A stretch of 64,000 bases of DNA from Holacanthus passer (GCA_025331565.1 JAFREQ010000009.1:3647501-3711500); one strand, 5' to 3'. Numbered from the stretch's first letter, positions 37,101-44,522 are shown. The notes: a model not told the origin generated them from the letters alone. Numbers and translations: made by a program.

Positions 37101-37592
37101 GACGACCAGGGGGCCACCCTGGAGTACAAGACAGTCAAGAGCCCCTGTCACAACCTCAACATGGTGGATCCAGACGGAGTGCTGCCACCACGTGTGCCCC
37201 AGCGAGAGGCCTCTCTCACCATTCCTCCGGCCGTCCCACAGATGGGCAAACGCCTGGAGGTCCACTCGTCAGTCTATGGGCTCCGGAAAGGATCGGCGTC
37301 CGCCGCTTCCGGCTCCTCCGCCCTCAAGAAGCACAACACCAACTCATCTAACTCCTCCCATTTGGCGAGACATCACAGCTTCAACCGCGTGGAGACTCCA
37401 CCCCCTGCACCTCAGAGGGTGGACTCCATACAAATGACAGCACAGGGCATATCTCTGTCACGGCAGCCTGGAATGAGCTCCTATGGTTCACTGCCTCGAA
37501 CGGGCATCAAATATCTCAAGCCCGATGTCCCCCCCAAACCCTCTGTAGTCTCGCTCTCAACAAAAGTCAAGTCCAGTGACTCCTGCACATAG
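1667..37592 (+). CDS. sema6a: Semaphorin-6A (partial, 3' 14 exons; N-terminus outside window)
   Basis: This is a single-pass membrane semaphorin. The family acts as an axon guidance and cell migration cue and as a receptor with plexin-A2/A4 partners. Fourteen exons join in frame to 880 residues plus stop; human SEMA6A is about 1,030 residues, so roughly 150 N-terminal residues (signal peptide, first propeller strands) lie upstream of the window. Sema domain residues run from 1 to about 374, PSI from about 375 to 410, stalk to 493, transmembrane helix from about 508 to 536, and cytoplasmic tail from 537 to 880. The call to 6A rather than 6B/6C/6D rests on remembered blocks: GMARCPYDAKHANVALF, EPYFVQAVDYGD, RDPYCGW, GNTDGLGDC, ALPTPESTP, NLINACTKDMPPMGSPVI, and the C-terminus ending in CT. 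Tail prolines match the region described in SEMA6A as binding Ena/VASP-like protein EVL. N-glycosylation sequons are NCS, NHT and NDS in the sema domain. Teleosts may keep duplicates; which paralogue this is cannot be decided here. Confidence 0.95.
1758..3146 (+). other. sema6a: sema6a intron
   Basis: 1,389 nt, gtaaga to ctccag. It holds a short TTTAGG-like run at about 1823-1848 and GT-rich stretches near 2730-2790. No other feature is seen. Confidence 0.85.
3147..3266 (+). CDS. sema6a: sema6a exon: sema domain
   Basis: The exon is 120 nt (phase 1 in, phase 1 out), with acceptor ctctccag and donor gtgagt. It encodes GKLYSATVTDFLAIDAVIYR and then SLGDSPTLRTVKHDSKWLK, which are near-invariant sema6A blade residues. 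A CA repeat begins 15 nt past the donor. Confidence 0.96.
3267..3811 (+). other. sema6a: sema6a intron with proximal CA repeat
   Basis: 545 nt. A CA microsatellite (3281-3309) starts 15 nt after the donor. The remainder is unique-looking. Confidence 0.85.
3281..3309. repeat. CA microsatellite next to splice donor
   Basis: A CA run with one GT interruption, directly downstream of the gtgagt donor of exon 3147-3266. Confidence 0.9.
3812..3900 (+). CDS. sema6a: sema6a exon: sema domain
   Basis: The exon is 89 nt (phase 1 in, phase 0 out), with acceptor cactgcag and donor gtaagc. It encodes EPYFVQAVDYGDFIYFFFRE and then IAMEYNTMGK. The FFFREIA strand is typical of class 6 propellers. Confidence 0.96.
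3901..6462 (+). other. sema6a: sema6a intron
   Basis: 2,562 nt. It contains a GC/GT alternating run at 4925-4943, GT-rich sequence at 5138-5270, and a degenerate dispersed repeat at about 6069-6310. No coding exon is recognised. Confidence 0.8.
6069..6310. repeat. Degenerate teleost dispersed repeat
   Basis: The sequence runs from cttaaagggaaactccacac through ggataacacgggtgctag and tctttggttctgctgcat. I recognise this order of words from a high-copy non-coding repeat in fish introns. Class and ends are uncertain; no terminal repeats were identified. Confidence 0.5.
6463..6680 (+). CDS. sema6a: sema6a exon: sema domain
   Basis: The exon is 218 nt (phase 0 in, phase 2 out), with acceptor ggtcag and donor gtagaa, which is a weak donor. 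It encodes VVFPRVARVCKNDRGGSPRV, then LEKQWTSFLKSRLNCSIPGD with an NCS glycosylation sequon, then SHFYFNILQAVTDVIHINGR and DVVMATFSTPYN. The conserved propeller cysteines of VCKND and LNCS are present. Confidence 0.97.
6681..8387 (+). other. sema6a: sema6a intron with possible conserved block
   Basis: 1,707 nt. About 7080-7260 is a complex AT-rich stretch without repeats (many TAAT/ATTA cores) that could be a conserved non-coding element. Nothing else is recognised. Confidence 0.7.
8388..8519 (+). CDS. sema6a: sema6a exon: sema domain
   Basis: The exon is 132 nt (phase 2 in and out), with acceptor gtggcag and donor gtacaa. It encodes IPGSAVCAYDMAEVANTFTG and then RFKEQKSPDSTWTPFPEEKV before PKPR. 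A GT-rich run lies 5' of the acceptor in place of a strong polypyrimidine tract. Confidence 0.96.
8520..10543 (+). other. sema6a: sema6a intron
   Basis: 2,024 nt. It has short CT and CA microsatellites at 8656-8694 and a pyrimidine-rich 3' end. No other feature is seen. Confidence 0.8.
8656..8694. repeat. CT/CA compound microsatellite
   Basis: A CT run at 8656-8670 is followed by a CA run at 8676-8694. Confidence 0.85.
10544..10699 (+). CDS. sema6a: sema6a exon: sema domain
   Basis: The exon is 156 nt (phase 2 in and out), with a pyrimidine-rich acceptor ending tttacag and donor gtaagt. It encodes PGNCAGTPSMERYKVSNEFP, then DDTLNFIKMHPLMDEAVPSI and ANRPWFLKTMVR. FPDDTLNFIK and HPLMDEAVPSI are SEMA6A-like; SEMA6D has clearly different residues here. 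Confidence 0.97.
10700..13814 (+). other. sema6a: sema6a intron containing a non-autonomous DNA element
   Basis: 3,115 nt. A repeat of about 430 bp lies at 11876-12308. The complex AT-rich sequence at about 12500-13500 has no recognisable repeat and may include conserved non-coding DNA. Confidence 0.75.
11876..12308. mobile_element. Probable non-autonomous DNA transposon remnant
   Basis: The body has the purine-rich composition typical of a common fish non-coding element: ggagtaggacccaaatgcgg, then a gaacagaaaa run, gcgggcaggcaggtacagat, and gaggagggacagcgggacag near the end. The ends are imperfect inverted repeats: TGTCATGACTGG at the left, and CAGACTGTGACA at the right, whose reverse complement is TGTCACAGTCTG. 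No transposase ORF is present. The 190-aa antisense ORF across it is not a gene. Confidence 0.5.
13815..13988 (+). CDS. sema6a: sema6a exon: sema domain
   Basis: The exon is 174 nt (phase 2 in and out), with acceptor cttccag and donor gtatgt. It encodes YRLTRIVVDNEAGPHKNHTV (NHT sequon), then VFLGSEKGIILKFLAKMNNG and FLNDSLFLEELNVYNPDK (NDS sequon). A GT repeat follows about 20 nt past the donor. Confidence 0.97.
14009..14030. repeat. GT microsatellite downstream of donor
   Basis: A GT run with one TT interruption, about 20 nt after the donor of exon 13815-13988. Confidence 0.85.
15561..15582. repeat. T22 homopolymer
   Basis: An uninterrupted T run about 130 nt before the acceptor of exon 15710-15850. 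It creates a spurious poly-Lys ORF on the minus strand. Confidence 0.9.
15710..15850 (+). CDS. sema6a: sema6a exon: end of sema domain, start of PSI
   Basis: The exon is 141 nt (phase 2 in and out), with acceptor cctccag and donor gtaagt. It encodes CSIDGVEDKRIIGMQIDSKS, then HALWVAFTSCVVKVPLSRCE and RHGRCKK. The PLSRCERHG motif closes the propeller and supplies the first PSI cysteines. Confidence 0.97.
15952..15986. repeat. TG microsatellite at a splice acceptor
   Basis: An uninterrupted TG tract of 35 nt that ends 11 nt before the first base of exon 15998-16075. It occupies the space normally taken by the polypyrimidine tract in a 147-nt intron. Confidence 0.95.
15998..16075 (+). CDS. sema6a: sema6a exon: PSI domain core
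   Basis: The exon is 78 nt (phase 2 in and out), with acceptor aactctag and donor gtaagt. It encodes SCIASRDPYCGWVSEGACKQ and then VVGNT. CIASRDPYCGW is the hallmark plexin-semaphorin-integrin motif. The upstream intron is only 147 nt, and its 3' end is occupied by a 35-nt TG repeat. Confidence 0.97.
16567..16752. repeat. Teleost dispersed repeat (short fragment)
   Basis: Words include caatgctccacccttccagc, gccagtagtttttctgtaat, ctgacaaacaaaccaaactg and aagctccttggcgatgg. These match, in order, a high-copy fish repeat that I recall as ending in CTCCTTGGCGGAGG. It is possibly the 3' end of a LINE; class is uncertain. Confidence 0.6.
17881..17902. repeat. TGTC tetranucleotide microsatellite
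   Basis: About five perfect TGTC units in a pyrimidine-rich stretch. Confidence 0.85.
19985..20345. repeat. Teleost dispersed repeat
   Basis: Words include gcagtccagcattttttttg, gattgataccactttcatgt, gggttagcttagcacctgta, aagctcactaattaaaacgt and gactatttcttggccgggac. They follow the order of an abundant fish intronic repeat known from memory. There is no ORF. An A-rich stretch ends it near 20281. Confidence 0.65.
20697..20755 (+). CDS. sema6a: sema6a exon: C-terminal part of PSI region
   Basis: The exon is 59 nt (phase 2 in, phase 1 out), with acceptor cctgcag and donor gtaagc. It encodes SAFEQDVEHGNTDGLGDCQ. The FEQD and GNTDGLGDC blocks match SEMA6A and carry the last PSI-region cysteine. 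Confidence 0.95.
20756..21637 (+). other. sema6a: sema6a intron
   Basis: 882 nt. It is pyrimidine-rich at 20760-21000, otherwise AT-rich unique-looking sequence. Confidence 0.8.
21638..21658 (+). CDS. sema6a: sema6a 21-nt microexon (stalk)
   Basis: The exon is 21 nt, phase 1 on both sides. A strong pyrimidine tract ends ctttcag, and the donor is gtaagt. It completes NTFVALN, corresponding to NSFVALN in human SEMA6A as remembered. Its symmetric phase means that skipping it would keep the reading frame. Confidence 0.88.
21886..21906 (+). CDS. sema6a: sema6a putative alternative 21-nt microexon (stalk)
   Basis: The exon is 21 nt, phase 1 on both sides, lying 227 nt after the previous microexon. 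A run of 23 T followed by gatag forms the acceptor, and gtaatg is the donor. It encodes DIPSSYE. From memory, a human SEMA6A isoform carries a longer insert at this position beginning DIST and containing MSY, which supports a homologous cassette. No transcript is available here; without it the neighbouring exons also join in frame. Confidence 0.6.
22824..22915. repeat. Long CA microsatellite
   Basis: About 46 CA units with a single AAAC interruption near 22860. His-Thr and Cys-Val ORFs across it are artefacts. Confidence 0.97.
25085..25189. repeat. Paired GT microsatellites upstream of stalk exon
   Basis: GT tracts at 25085-25107 and 25151-25189 (the second with a TATATA core), ending 66 nt before the acceptor of exon 25256-25435. 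Confidence 0.9.
25256..25435 (+). CDS. sema6a: sema6a exon: His-rich extracellular stalk
   Basis: The exon is 180 nt, phase 1 on both sides, with acceptor ccggcag and donor gtaagc. It encodes a 60-residue stalk that begins GHHHRHHHHTLSLPTSALPE and ends in DPYVAVPSQTQPEANG. The ends align with the human stalk exon (GHSSSLLPS at the start, DPLGAVSSHNH near the end), but the middle has diverged. The exon is much more GC-rich than its flanks and is skippable in frame. Confidence 0.88.
26490..26670. mobile_element. Possible small inverted-repeat element (MITE-like)
   Basis: The left end has gaaaaagattttgcaacctg followed by tttctcaag. The right end has gttgcaacctaagaaacag followed by ataagaaatcttttttt. 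Reverse-complementing the right end gives the same words (aaaaaagatt, ctgtttctta, ggttgcaac) in slightly rearranged order. There is no ORF. This is weak evidence. Confidence 0.3.
27145..27169. repeat. A25 homopolymer
   Basis: An uninterrupted A run. No retrotransposed gene or SINE body was recognised directly upstream. Confidence 0.9.
28500..29040. repeat. Polypyrimidine block followed by polypurine block
   Basis: About 28500-28790 is C/T-rich on the + strand and about 28845-29040 is A/G-rich. The overlapping Ser/Pro/Arg-rich ORFs on both strands are compositional artefacts. Confidence 0.7.
31910..31970. repeat. Nested perfect palindrome (hairpin-forming)
   Basis: The outer arms gtgcagaat (31910-31918) and attctgcac (31962-31970) are exact reverse complements. 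The inner arms gatataattaa (31919-31929) and ttaattatatc (31934-31944) are also exact, with the 4-nt loop ggct. A 17-nt unpaired segment lies between the inner arm and the right outer arm. Function is unknown. Confidence 0.75.
36430..37592 (+). CDS. sema6a: sema6a terminal coding exon: transmembrane helix and cytoplasmic tail
   Basis: This is 1163 nt from acceptor ctctgcag to the TAG stop at 37590-37592. It encodes GVIRESYQKGRDQLVPV, a hydrophobic helix of about 26 residues (TLLAIAVILAFAMGAIFSGI and following) at about 36471-36560, the stop-transfer CDHRRRD, and a 344-residue tail. Tail landmarks are SRRGSMNSVTKLTGLF, EAILTPLMHNGRL, ADQHHLDLAALPTPESTP, KPSRGSREWERNQ, a His/Gln-rich insert (36990-37037), VPQREASL, NTNSSNSSHLARHHSF, PPPAPQRVDSIQ and KPDVPPKPS. 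An in-frame ATG at 36405 lies in the intron upstream of the acceptor and is not a real start. Proline-rich segments fit an Ena/VASP-binding role known for SEMA6A. Confidence 0.97.
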
Positions 37593-37785
37593 TCAGCTAA
37601 TTAGCCAGTAAGTCCAATGTGAACGGACAGTAGTGAAAGTTTTTTCTGAAAGAGAGAAAACAGGGAATACTGTACAACTTGCATCTCCTTTTAGTGTTTT
37701 TTTTTGTTTGTTTGTTTTTGGTGTACAGTACAGTGGAAAATGCAACACAGTTTTTTTAAGAAAACACTTTCTTTTTATATAAATA

Positions 37786-37793
37786 TGTAAATA
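37786..37793 (+). promoter_or_regulatory. Pumilio-type element in 3' UTR
   Basis: TGTAAATA matches the Pumilio response consensus TGTANATA and lies in an AU-rich tract about 190 nt after the stop codon. Function is inferred from the motif only. Confidence 0.4.
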
Positions 37794-39196
37794 TTATACA
37801 AATGGTTGTTGTCATTTGTTGGCGTCATCGAGCTCACGCTCTGGCTGCCTCCCGGCTCCTCTGTAAACACACGTGGGAATGTGTGCTGCTGAAACAGAAG
37901 AAGATGATGCTGTCCTGAAAATTTTCATCCAACGGCACCCTGTAGCATCCCAGGCGGTGGCTCTTTTGTTTGTGGTGTCTTTGGCCACCGGGACTTGACC
38001 TGATACTTTATCATGCTGGTGAAAGCACATAAGAAGTCAGCAGGGGGAGTTTGGAGAAAAATCGTTGTACAGTACCTTGAGGACTGGGAAATCTGAGCGA
38101 GGAAACACTCAGAGAGACTGAGCTCGTGCTGAATGGACAGACAGCTGCCTGAGTTCTGTGAGAAACTGTGAAAAGCCTCTCAGTGTTACAGCAATCAAGT
38201 CCTGCTTGGGTTTGACTGAAAGCCCCAGCCAGAGGAATCTTCTACTGTACTGGTTACTGAATAACACATGACTGTTAATACTAATAGCTTGTTGTATTTA
38301 TTTTTATGAAGTGCTTTTGAAAAAAAAAAGACTGACTTTCTAGGCTCGGAGACAGAGAGAGGACAGAGAAGAGATCTTTTAATATGAATTAATCAAGTGT
38401 GAGAAAAAAAAAAAACCGTATTTAAAGTCATTAAACTGGAGCCCGTAGAACTTTCTTGATGACTAAAGGTCCACTAGGTCTTACTGTGCGCTCAGTGGGA
38501 CCCGCAGCTTGAGATATATGTGACCTCTGTGAAGAGGAGGAGATATTTATTTAAACTGTGCCAGACAGGGACTTTTACCTTCATGGACCAGAATTTCCAT
38601 TGTTTTAGACCAATCATAAAAAAGACTTCCTGAATCTCACCCTTTCACTCCTCCAATGAGCATCCCCCCCCCCCCTTCAATCAGCACTGTGGTTTTGTGT
38701 GAGTCAGTAACATTTGTCTTGATTGGTTGCTGGCTTACCAGTGCCATCGACGCTCACTGTTGCATGTTGCAAATATAAGAGAAGCAGCTGCAGCAACAGT
38801 ACGGGAATCGGCATACACACACACGTACAAAAAGAAGACGCCACGAGCAAAAGGAGCGATGACCTCCTTCTCGGAAAGCATCACGCGGCGTCTCACGGAT
38901 GAGCAGGTGAAAAAGAAAACTATAAAAACATCTGTATTGCCTGCTTCCTTTTCCACATGTAAATTTGTGCCTTACACCCTAAAGTAGTGACAATGTTTTC
39001 TTTATTAGCTGTTAACTTTGTCTCCTTGTAGTATTTTTTTATTTTTCTTACGTCATGATATTTCCCTGGTTTGATAAAAATGCAATTAAAGAATGTAGGT
39101 GTTATTGTTGTAATTCTGGTCCCTAGACATAACACAATTAGAGTCCAGAGGAAAGAGAGGAAGGAGGATTTCCTTTTCTTCTTACACTCTTTCTCT

Positions 39197-39242
39197 CACA
39201 CACATATATACATACACACACATACACACACGCACACACACA
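39197..39242. repeat. CA/TA compound microsatellite in 3' UTR
   Basis: A mixed CA, TATA and CGCA run inside the predicted sema6a 3' UTR. Confidence 0.85.
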
Positions 39243-39502
39243 CTCATCTTTGTGGTTCATTTCTGATCGTGCCATTAATGCGCTTAAAGCAACCCTTTAT
39301 GTTGTGCTGGCAGTGTCGATGAAGACGTTGTGAGTGTTTTTGATTTTATATTTTATACAATTTAAAAGTCCTGGTATTTGTTTTTACTTTTTTTTTTTTT
39401 TTTTGCTGTCTGTTGGTTTGGAGTGATGGTTGATTAACTGAGCAATTAACATTTGTTACTTGAGAAGGCCAATGTATGTGTATCTTTCTGGTGCACTGCA
39501 AT

Positions 39503-39508
39503 AATAAA
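39503..39508 (+). promoter_or_regulatory. Possible proximal poly(A) signal
   Basis: AATAAA lies in the sema6a 3' UTR about 1.9 kb after the stop. The downstream sequence is not strongly GT-rich. Another AATAAA follows at 39682-39687. Confidence 0.3.
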
Positions 39509-40700
39509 GCAACATCAACACTAGTAAAACGTACAGTACAGAGACACACATGAGCACCCAGTGTACTAACTAACACAGTTCTAGGCTTCTTGTGTGCGTT
39601 ATAACACTAAGACGGTAGGCAGTTGCATAAACAGGCTGGTTCCTGTGGAGAAAGTTGACATTTTAAAACATCAATATTAAAAATAAAAGTACCGTATTTA
39701 ACCCCCTTTTTGTAAGAGAAAACACACTTTGAGGAAGTCTAGAGATGAGTTTTTATTTTTGCTTCACTAACTCTCATTATCAAGGCCTTATGAATGGCTG
39801 AGAGTATGACTAATCCGACCTTTTTTTTTTTACTTTCATTTTTACTTTTATTGATCACCCCCCCAACACTTAAATCAATGGAGCACTCCCTTAGTGTTGT
39901 ATGTGTAGGTAGGTAAAAGTTTTCTTGATATCAAGCAATTTTTCTGTTTCTCAATGGAGGAAAGCCAACTATGTCTCAATCCACAGCTAACGCGAGAAGG
40001 ATGTGTAGGATCTGTGACCTGACTAACATGTGTACATAGAAGCTTGCAGGGTTCGGTTGCAAATGACAGGGTCATGGGCAACAGATTAGGTCGGGAAGGA
40101 GGTGTCCCTTCAGAAACACGGTCCCGGTGATTACTTAAAGATATGATCTTCAAAGTGCAAAAGGCCCAAGATTGGTATGAAGGGGTGTGTTTACTCCAGA
40201 CTTCCAGAATACCACTGCATTGTAGACTGGTTACTGGGCACTACAAGGCCCGATTTACACCCTCCAGTGTATTGAGGAGTGCATGAACGAGCAACTTTCC
40301 CAGGCCCGAAATAATGCTGATCTACAACTAATTATTTCTTGTCTAGGAATGTTCAGTTGTGGCAGCTCTCACCTTGGAGAATTGCCGCGTCCACACAGAA
40401 TGTAAACAAGAAAATCTGTTGAGATCGGAAGGTTGAAGGTTCACATCCTGTGTTGACGAGTCAGTTTAGTCGCGGGTGTGCGTTTAAGATTCTGTAACAT
40501 CAAGTGTTTTGATGTCAGATCGGGGTTTGAACATTTTAGAGACTGGATTGGGTTTGACTGTGAAGGCTGCTGTGGACAGTGAGGTTCTTTGGTGTGTGCC
40601 TTTTTTGTCTTTCACCCTTGTTATAATACACTGCTATTAGATGCAAATCGACTCTCTTCTCAACTTCTCAACCTTTTGAACTTTGTAAGCTTGTAAGATA

Positions 40701-40714
40701 TTGTGACGTCACAA
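40701..40714. promoter_or_regulatory. Perfect CRE palindrome
   Basis: ttgtgacgtcacaa is its own reverse complement over 14 bp and contains the full CREB/ATF site TGACGTCA. It sits about 110 bp upstream of the most likely poly(A) signal, not near a known promoter. The role is unknown. Confidence 0.5.
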
Positions 40715-40825
40715 AGTTTTTTGCCCTACTCTCTTCACTTCCTTAACATCTGATTCACAGCTTAATGTATGTTGTAAAGAAAAAAGTCTTTAATTTAATG
40801 CAAAATGTAATTAAAAAAAAAAGAA

Positions 40826-40831
40826 AATAAA
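40826..40831 (+). promoter_or_regulatory. Most likely sema6a poly(A) signal
   Basis: AATAAA follows an A-rich stretch and is followed within about 40 nt by a T/GT-rich stretch (tgatatgtcc, then gactttttcactttcttctc), the expected downstream element. It would give a 3' UTR of about 3.25 kb. Confidence 0.55.
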
Positions 40832-40859
40832 ATTCTTGTCATGAAGACTGTGATATGTC

Positions 40860-41458
40860 CTTGACTTTTTCACTTTCTTCTCTGCCTGAGGTGGTTATCT
40901 CTATACTAGGAACTTCTTTAATTGTTGAATTTTATGCTACAGTGTTCAGGGAAAACAAAGTCTGAGCTTTGCACAGGACGTGAACAAGAAAATCTGTCGA
41001 GATGTGAAGATTCCTACAATTGAGAATAAACTTTAAGGAAAATATTGTACTTCTGTGACCTCAAGTACACTGTTCTTCTTTGCTTGTAAAAACCATCGCC
41101 AACCCCTCGAGATCTGAGAAACTTTTCTGTAAAATAAAATCCTACTTCTAATACAAAGTAAATCAAAGCACGCAGCTTTCTGTTTGGCAGAAGGCACTCT
41201 CAATCACCCTTTAGATTACAACATATAATTTTCCATGGAGGCATTAGGAGTTCATAAACGTGGTGCAGGTTCATGGTAAACCATTTAATCCCTTATAGGA
41301 AATCAATAAACTCTTCAAATATATTCTGAAGGCAATTGCAAGAAATTGGATGGATTCCAAAACGTGGGCGATCTCTTATCTAATAGTTCAGTTTAAAAGT
41401 TAATAAGCAGTAGATTACTAACAAGTTTGCCATTTAATTTTATGATGGCTCTATGTGA
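40860..41458. other. Region just downstream of sema6a
   Basis: It contains the second copy of the diverged direct repeat and three AATAAA words. No gene is seen. Confidence 0.6.
41025..41138 (+). promoter_or_regulatory. Additional distal AATAAA pair
   Basis: AATAAA occurs at 41025-41030 and again at 41133-41138, with a third at 41305-41310. Either of the first two could serve as a distal sema6a poly(A) site; nothing here distinguishes them from chance hits in AT-rich DNA. Confidence 0.25.
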
Positions 41459-41713
41459 TTATATGTCAATATCGTGTTTGGACCTTGTTTCTGCTTCTCC
41501 CAAGCGGCCAAAATATATTACATTTTTATAATAAGAGCAAAATGTAACGCCCAAGTTTCTGGCAGAGGGGTTACAAATTAAACTCAGTCTTGTCCTCATT
41601 GAGCTGGGCAAATTTATGACAGAAAAATGAGGAACAAAGGTAATAGCGGGACTTAACAGAAGGACTGTGTGTGTGTTCTTGACTGTGGACAACAATGAAA
41701 TGAGCCGTGGCAC
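41459..41713 (-). pseudogene. LINE reverse-transcriptase relic (L2-type, probable)
   Basis: The antisense frame contains NPSARNLGVTFCSYYKNVI, resembling the conserved segment following the catalytic palm in fish L2/Maui-like reverse transcriptases (remembered form: STARNLGVTFD, then HI.NVIK). An upstream KNTHTVLLLSPA may correspond to the KTE.LL.GP motif. Only about 85 codons remain and no catalytic YXDD is seen. It is an inactive fragment. Confidence 0.5.
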
Positions 41714-44311
41714 ATGCCTGCTCAGTTTGTTGCTAAAATAGTATCTAAACTAATCAAAGAATGCTTGTAGGATTTGGTAGAAGGGGAAGATAAACCACGT
41801 AATGCAAATGATAATATAAAAAGTCATAATAGGACGTCAAAGTCTGTCTCACATCAGAGCACCTATTATGTGATTACTGCACATTCATGTCTCTGTTTTA
41901 ACACAGACCCTAAAAACAAGTCTCATCACCTGCAAAGTATCCGTGCTGACTAACACTGACCAGAACAGCTCCCATTTCAAACGTCTCCTGTTTCGCATGT
42001 TAGCACATCATTGGTGTCATTTTGTCAGGAAGCATGGCTTTGGCAGGTAGTTTGAAACCTGCGCTTTTGATCCTGAGGTGAGTCATAAGTTACAGACGTT
42101 GGTACGAGTCAGACTGAGCGTGGAGATCAGATAACCAGGATGTGTTGCGGCTAATGAGGCCTGTCGCTGCCTCCACAATGCAGCATTGTGTGTCTCCATT
42201 CAGGCGCCTGTGTGTTGCTGCACTACTCAGAGATCAAGATTCAGATATTCACCACCAAGTCGTTTCCAACATGACAGGAGCACAATTATGTCTAGTGGTG
42301 ACTAGTGTGAGCTGGTATTATCGCAGAGTTAGTCAGAGTGCAGCTTGGTGACCTCAAAGGTCGGTGTCTAAGGGGTCAAAACAGGTGAAGCCTAAGTCTT
42401 TGTGTGTGGGGGGGTTGATGGACAGAGATAAAGACAACGTGTTATAGTCAGAACAGATATCAGGCTATAGCTGTGAAACACATGCAAGCATTTCAGTGCA
42501 TGCAACCTAATCTGTGTCAATACTAATGTAATATAAAACACAGTCCTACTGTAATGGAGTGGTTTTATTGTTTCAGCACACTTATGTTAGTGAATAGATA
42601 TTATGTTTCTCACTTGTCTTGAGTTGGTATCAATACAAAATTGCAAAACTGCAGGTTACTTGTTTACAGATGCTTTTAAACACACATACAGAGGTGAGAT
42701 GTGCTTATAGTGCACAACAAACTTGATGGGTATACAAAGTATGAGTATTATTATAACAATAGATAGATAACAGATCTTATCTCATTATTATTATTATATT
42801 ATTTATAGTATTTCATGTCTTAAATGTCCTTGGTTAACCTCTAGTGTCCACAGTTGTCCCTGTCCTCTCTGTGTTAGTGCAGATATGTTAATAATTCCAC
42901 CACACAGCCTCTTCTTTCAGTGACGTCCAGTTAATTACACAATCATATTGCTTTGGATGATTTTCGGGTATCATTATACTCATTAGCCAGTTTATTAGGC
43001 GTTCTCACATGAGAGGTGTTCATATTGTGTCCACTCCACTTATATTAATGAGGGTAGATATTAGAAATACATATTTAGAAAGTCCTCTCAGTATGACACA
43101 ACACAGCCTTGTCAGCTCAAACTACCAAAATGACCATGAAGGGTGATCAACACCTCTGAACAAAAACTAAAATCATAACCTTTTTGAAAGTTGGATTTAT
43201 GGCAGGGCTGACTCCATGAGTTCATTACTCTTGTACCTACTAATCTGGCAACTGAGTGCATGTAATTCTGACAATATATCAAGAGATCAATAAGAATGCC
43301 TGATAGGGAGGGAGAGAGAGAGAGGGAGACCTGTCGATGAATGATTACTTGATGTTGAATTTCCCTGTACACTCTACATTGGTGCAGATTCAAGTAGAGA
43401 ATCCAAAAGACAGAGCTGTGATGTTGCTTTGGTTTTGTGGCTTCATACATTAAATACAACTTAATGCATCTGGATGTAAGTATGAATCGCTCTTTGATTA
43501 GCAGTTGCTGTAGAAATGCGGCACGCTGCAAATCTTTCCAGTGTAAATCAGTCGCTGTCACTCTGGCTCATGATGTGACATTTGTGACCTGTCGATCCAA
43601 GAGCTCGCCGGCTCATTTCCCTGCCAGCGACAGCTACAGAGGGCAGCCTGCCAGACTTCCAACAATCCCGGCAACAAACCAGCTAACCGGTCAGCCAGCC
43701 ATTAAACCCTCCAGCCTGCCTTTAAGTAAACCATGTAGTCATTCATGGAGCCGTCCGGCCCCCGCCCCCACCGGTCCAACATGACTCTAATCCACCCTGG
43801 CCGTGGCCTGGGCAGTGCTCATTTCGAGTGGCTCTGCAATCTGTGGTCACAACAAGCTTAGTTGTGTGCTAATCCTCGCCGTTCCATCCAGCTATCATTA
43901 TCCCCGCACTGATACTGTCTACATCCGCCGCTGCTCTTAATGGCACACATCCTAGCTTTTGGGGTTTTTTTAATGCATTTTTCTGCCAAAAACACAAAAG
44001 AAAGAGACACAAAGGCTCAAAAAGATAGAGATAAACAAACGGAAGAGATAATTATCTGCCATGTTTAAAAAAAACCTGCATAGTCTGAGCTAAAGTCAAA
44101 ATACAGGGAGGCAGACAGGCTCATACACACATTAACACACTCCTGAGTAATGTGTCCCTAGTGAATTATTATGACTCTCGATGAGTCATTAATGGAGGTC
44201 AATAGGCCTCTTAATGGTCATGTTCCATGTTGGTTGGTTTGTCATTAATGTGTCATGTTATAAGTACATGTGAGCTTCATAGTGGAGTCTCTGTGTCAGT
44301 TTTACAATCAT

Positions 44312-44316
<5 letters not shown>

Positions 44317-44347
<31 letters not shown>
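44317..44347. repeat. GT microsatellite
   Basis: A perfect TG run of 31 nt. Confidence 0.95.
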
Positions 44348-44348
<1 letters not shown>

Positions 44349-44522
44349 GGTTGTTAAGGCTGTATAATGTGCAGGTTTGTAGCTACCATTGAGGATATTA
44401 GAGTAATTTCCTCTATATTTTTTTCTGGGAATTTGTGGTTTTTTACCCATTTACTGATGCTGGATATTTTATAAGACGATTCCAGTATTTTTCAACAGTT
44501 AAAATTTGATTACTTTTGGGTC

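Larger units (their letters stand above)
37593..40850 (+). other. sema6a: sema6a 3' UTR (approximate end)
   Basis: This is non-coding sequence after the stop, extending to just past the AATAAA at 40826. It contains T-rich runs, a Pumilio-type TGTAAATA, ATTTA-type pentamers (for example around 38296 and 38545), a C12 run at 38664-38675, a compound CA/TA repeat at 39197-39242, a T17 run at 39388-39404, and a CRE palindrome. The end is inferred from the poly(A) signal plus the T/GT-rich sequence downstream; shorter or longer transcripts are possible. Confidence 0.6.
40401..41014 (+). repeat. Diverged direct repeat around the sema6a 3' end
   Basis: tgtaaacaagaaaatctgtt (40401-40420) recurs as tgaacaagaaaatctgtcga (40981-41000), each followed by a GAGAT or GATGT word and a GAAG word. 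Similarity may extend downstream (ttctgtaacatcaagtg against ttctgtgacctcaagta). The second copy lies beyond the main poly(A) signal. Confidence 0.5.

Noticed and set aside
36504..37265. 253-codon open frame antisense to the terminal sema6a exon
   Set aside because: It lies wholly opposite a well supported coding exon, follows its GC-rich codon pattern, and has no recognisable domain. This is the usual antisense shadow.
36884..37437. Two 155-156 codon frames in the other + frames of the terminal exon
   Set aside because: They are Pro/Ala/Ser- and Thr-rich frames caused by GC-rich coding sequence; homology clearly supports the sema6a frame.
43112..43561. 149-codon minus-strand frame
   Set aside because: No family resemblance; it includes a GA-rich low-complexity segment.
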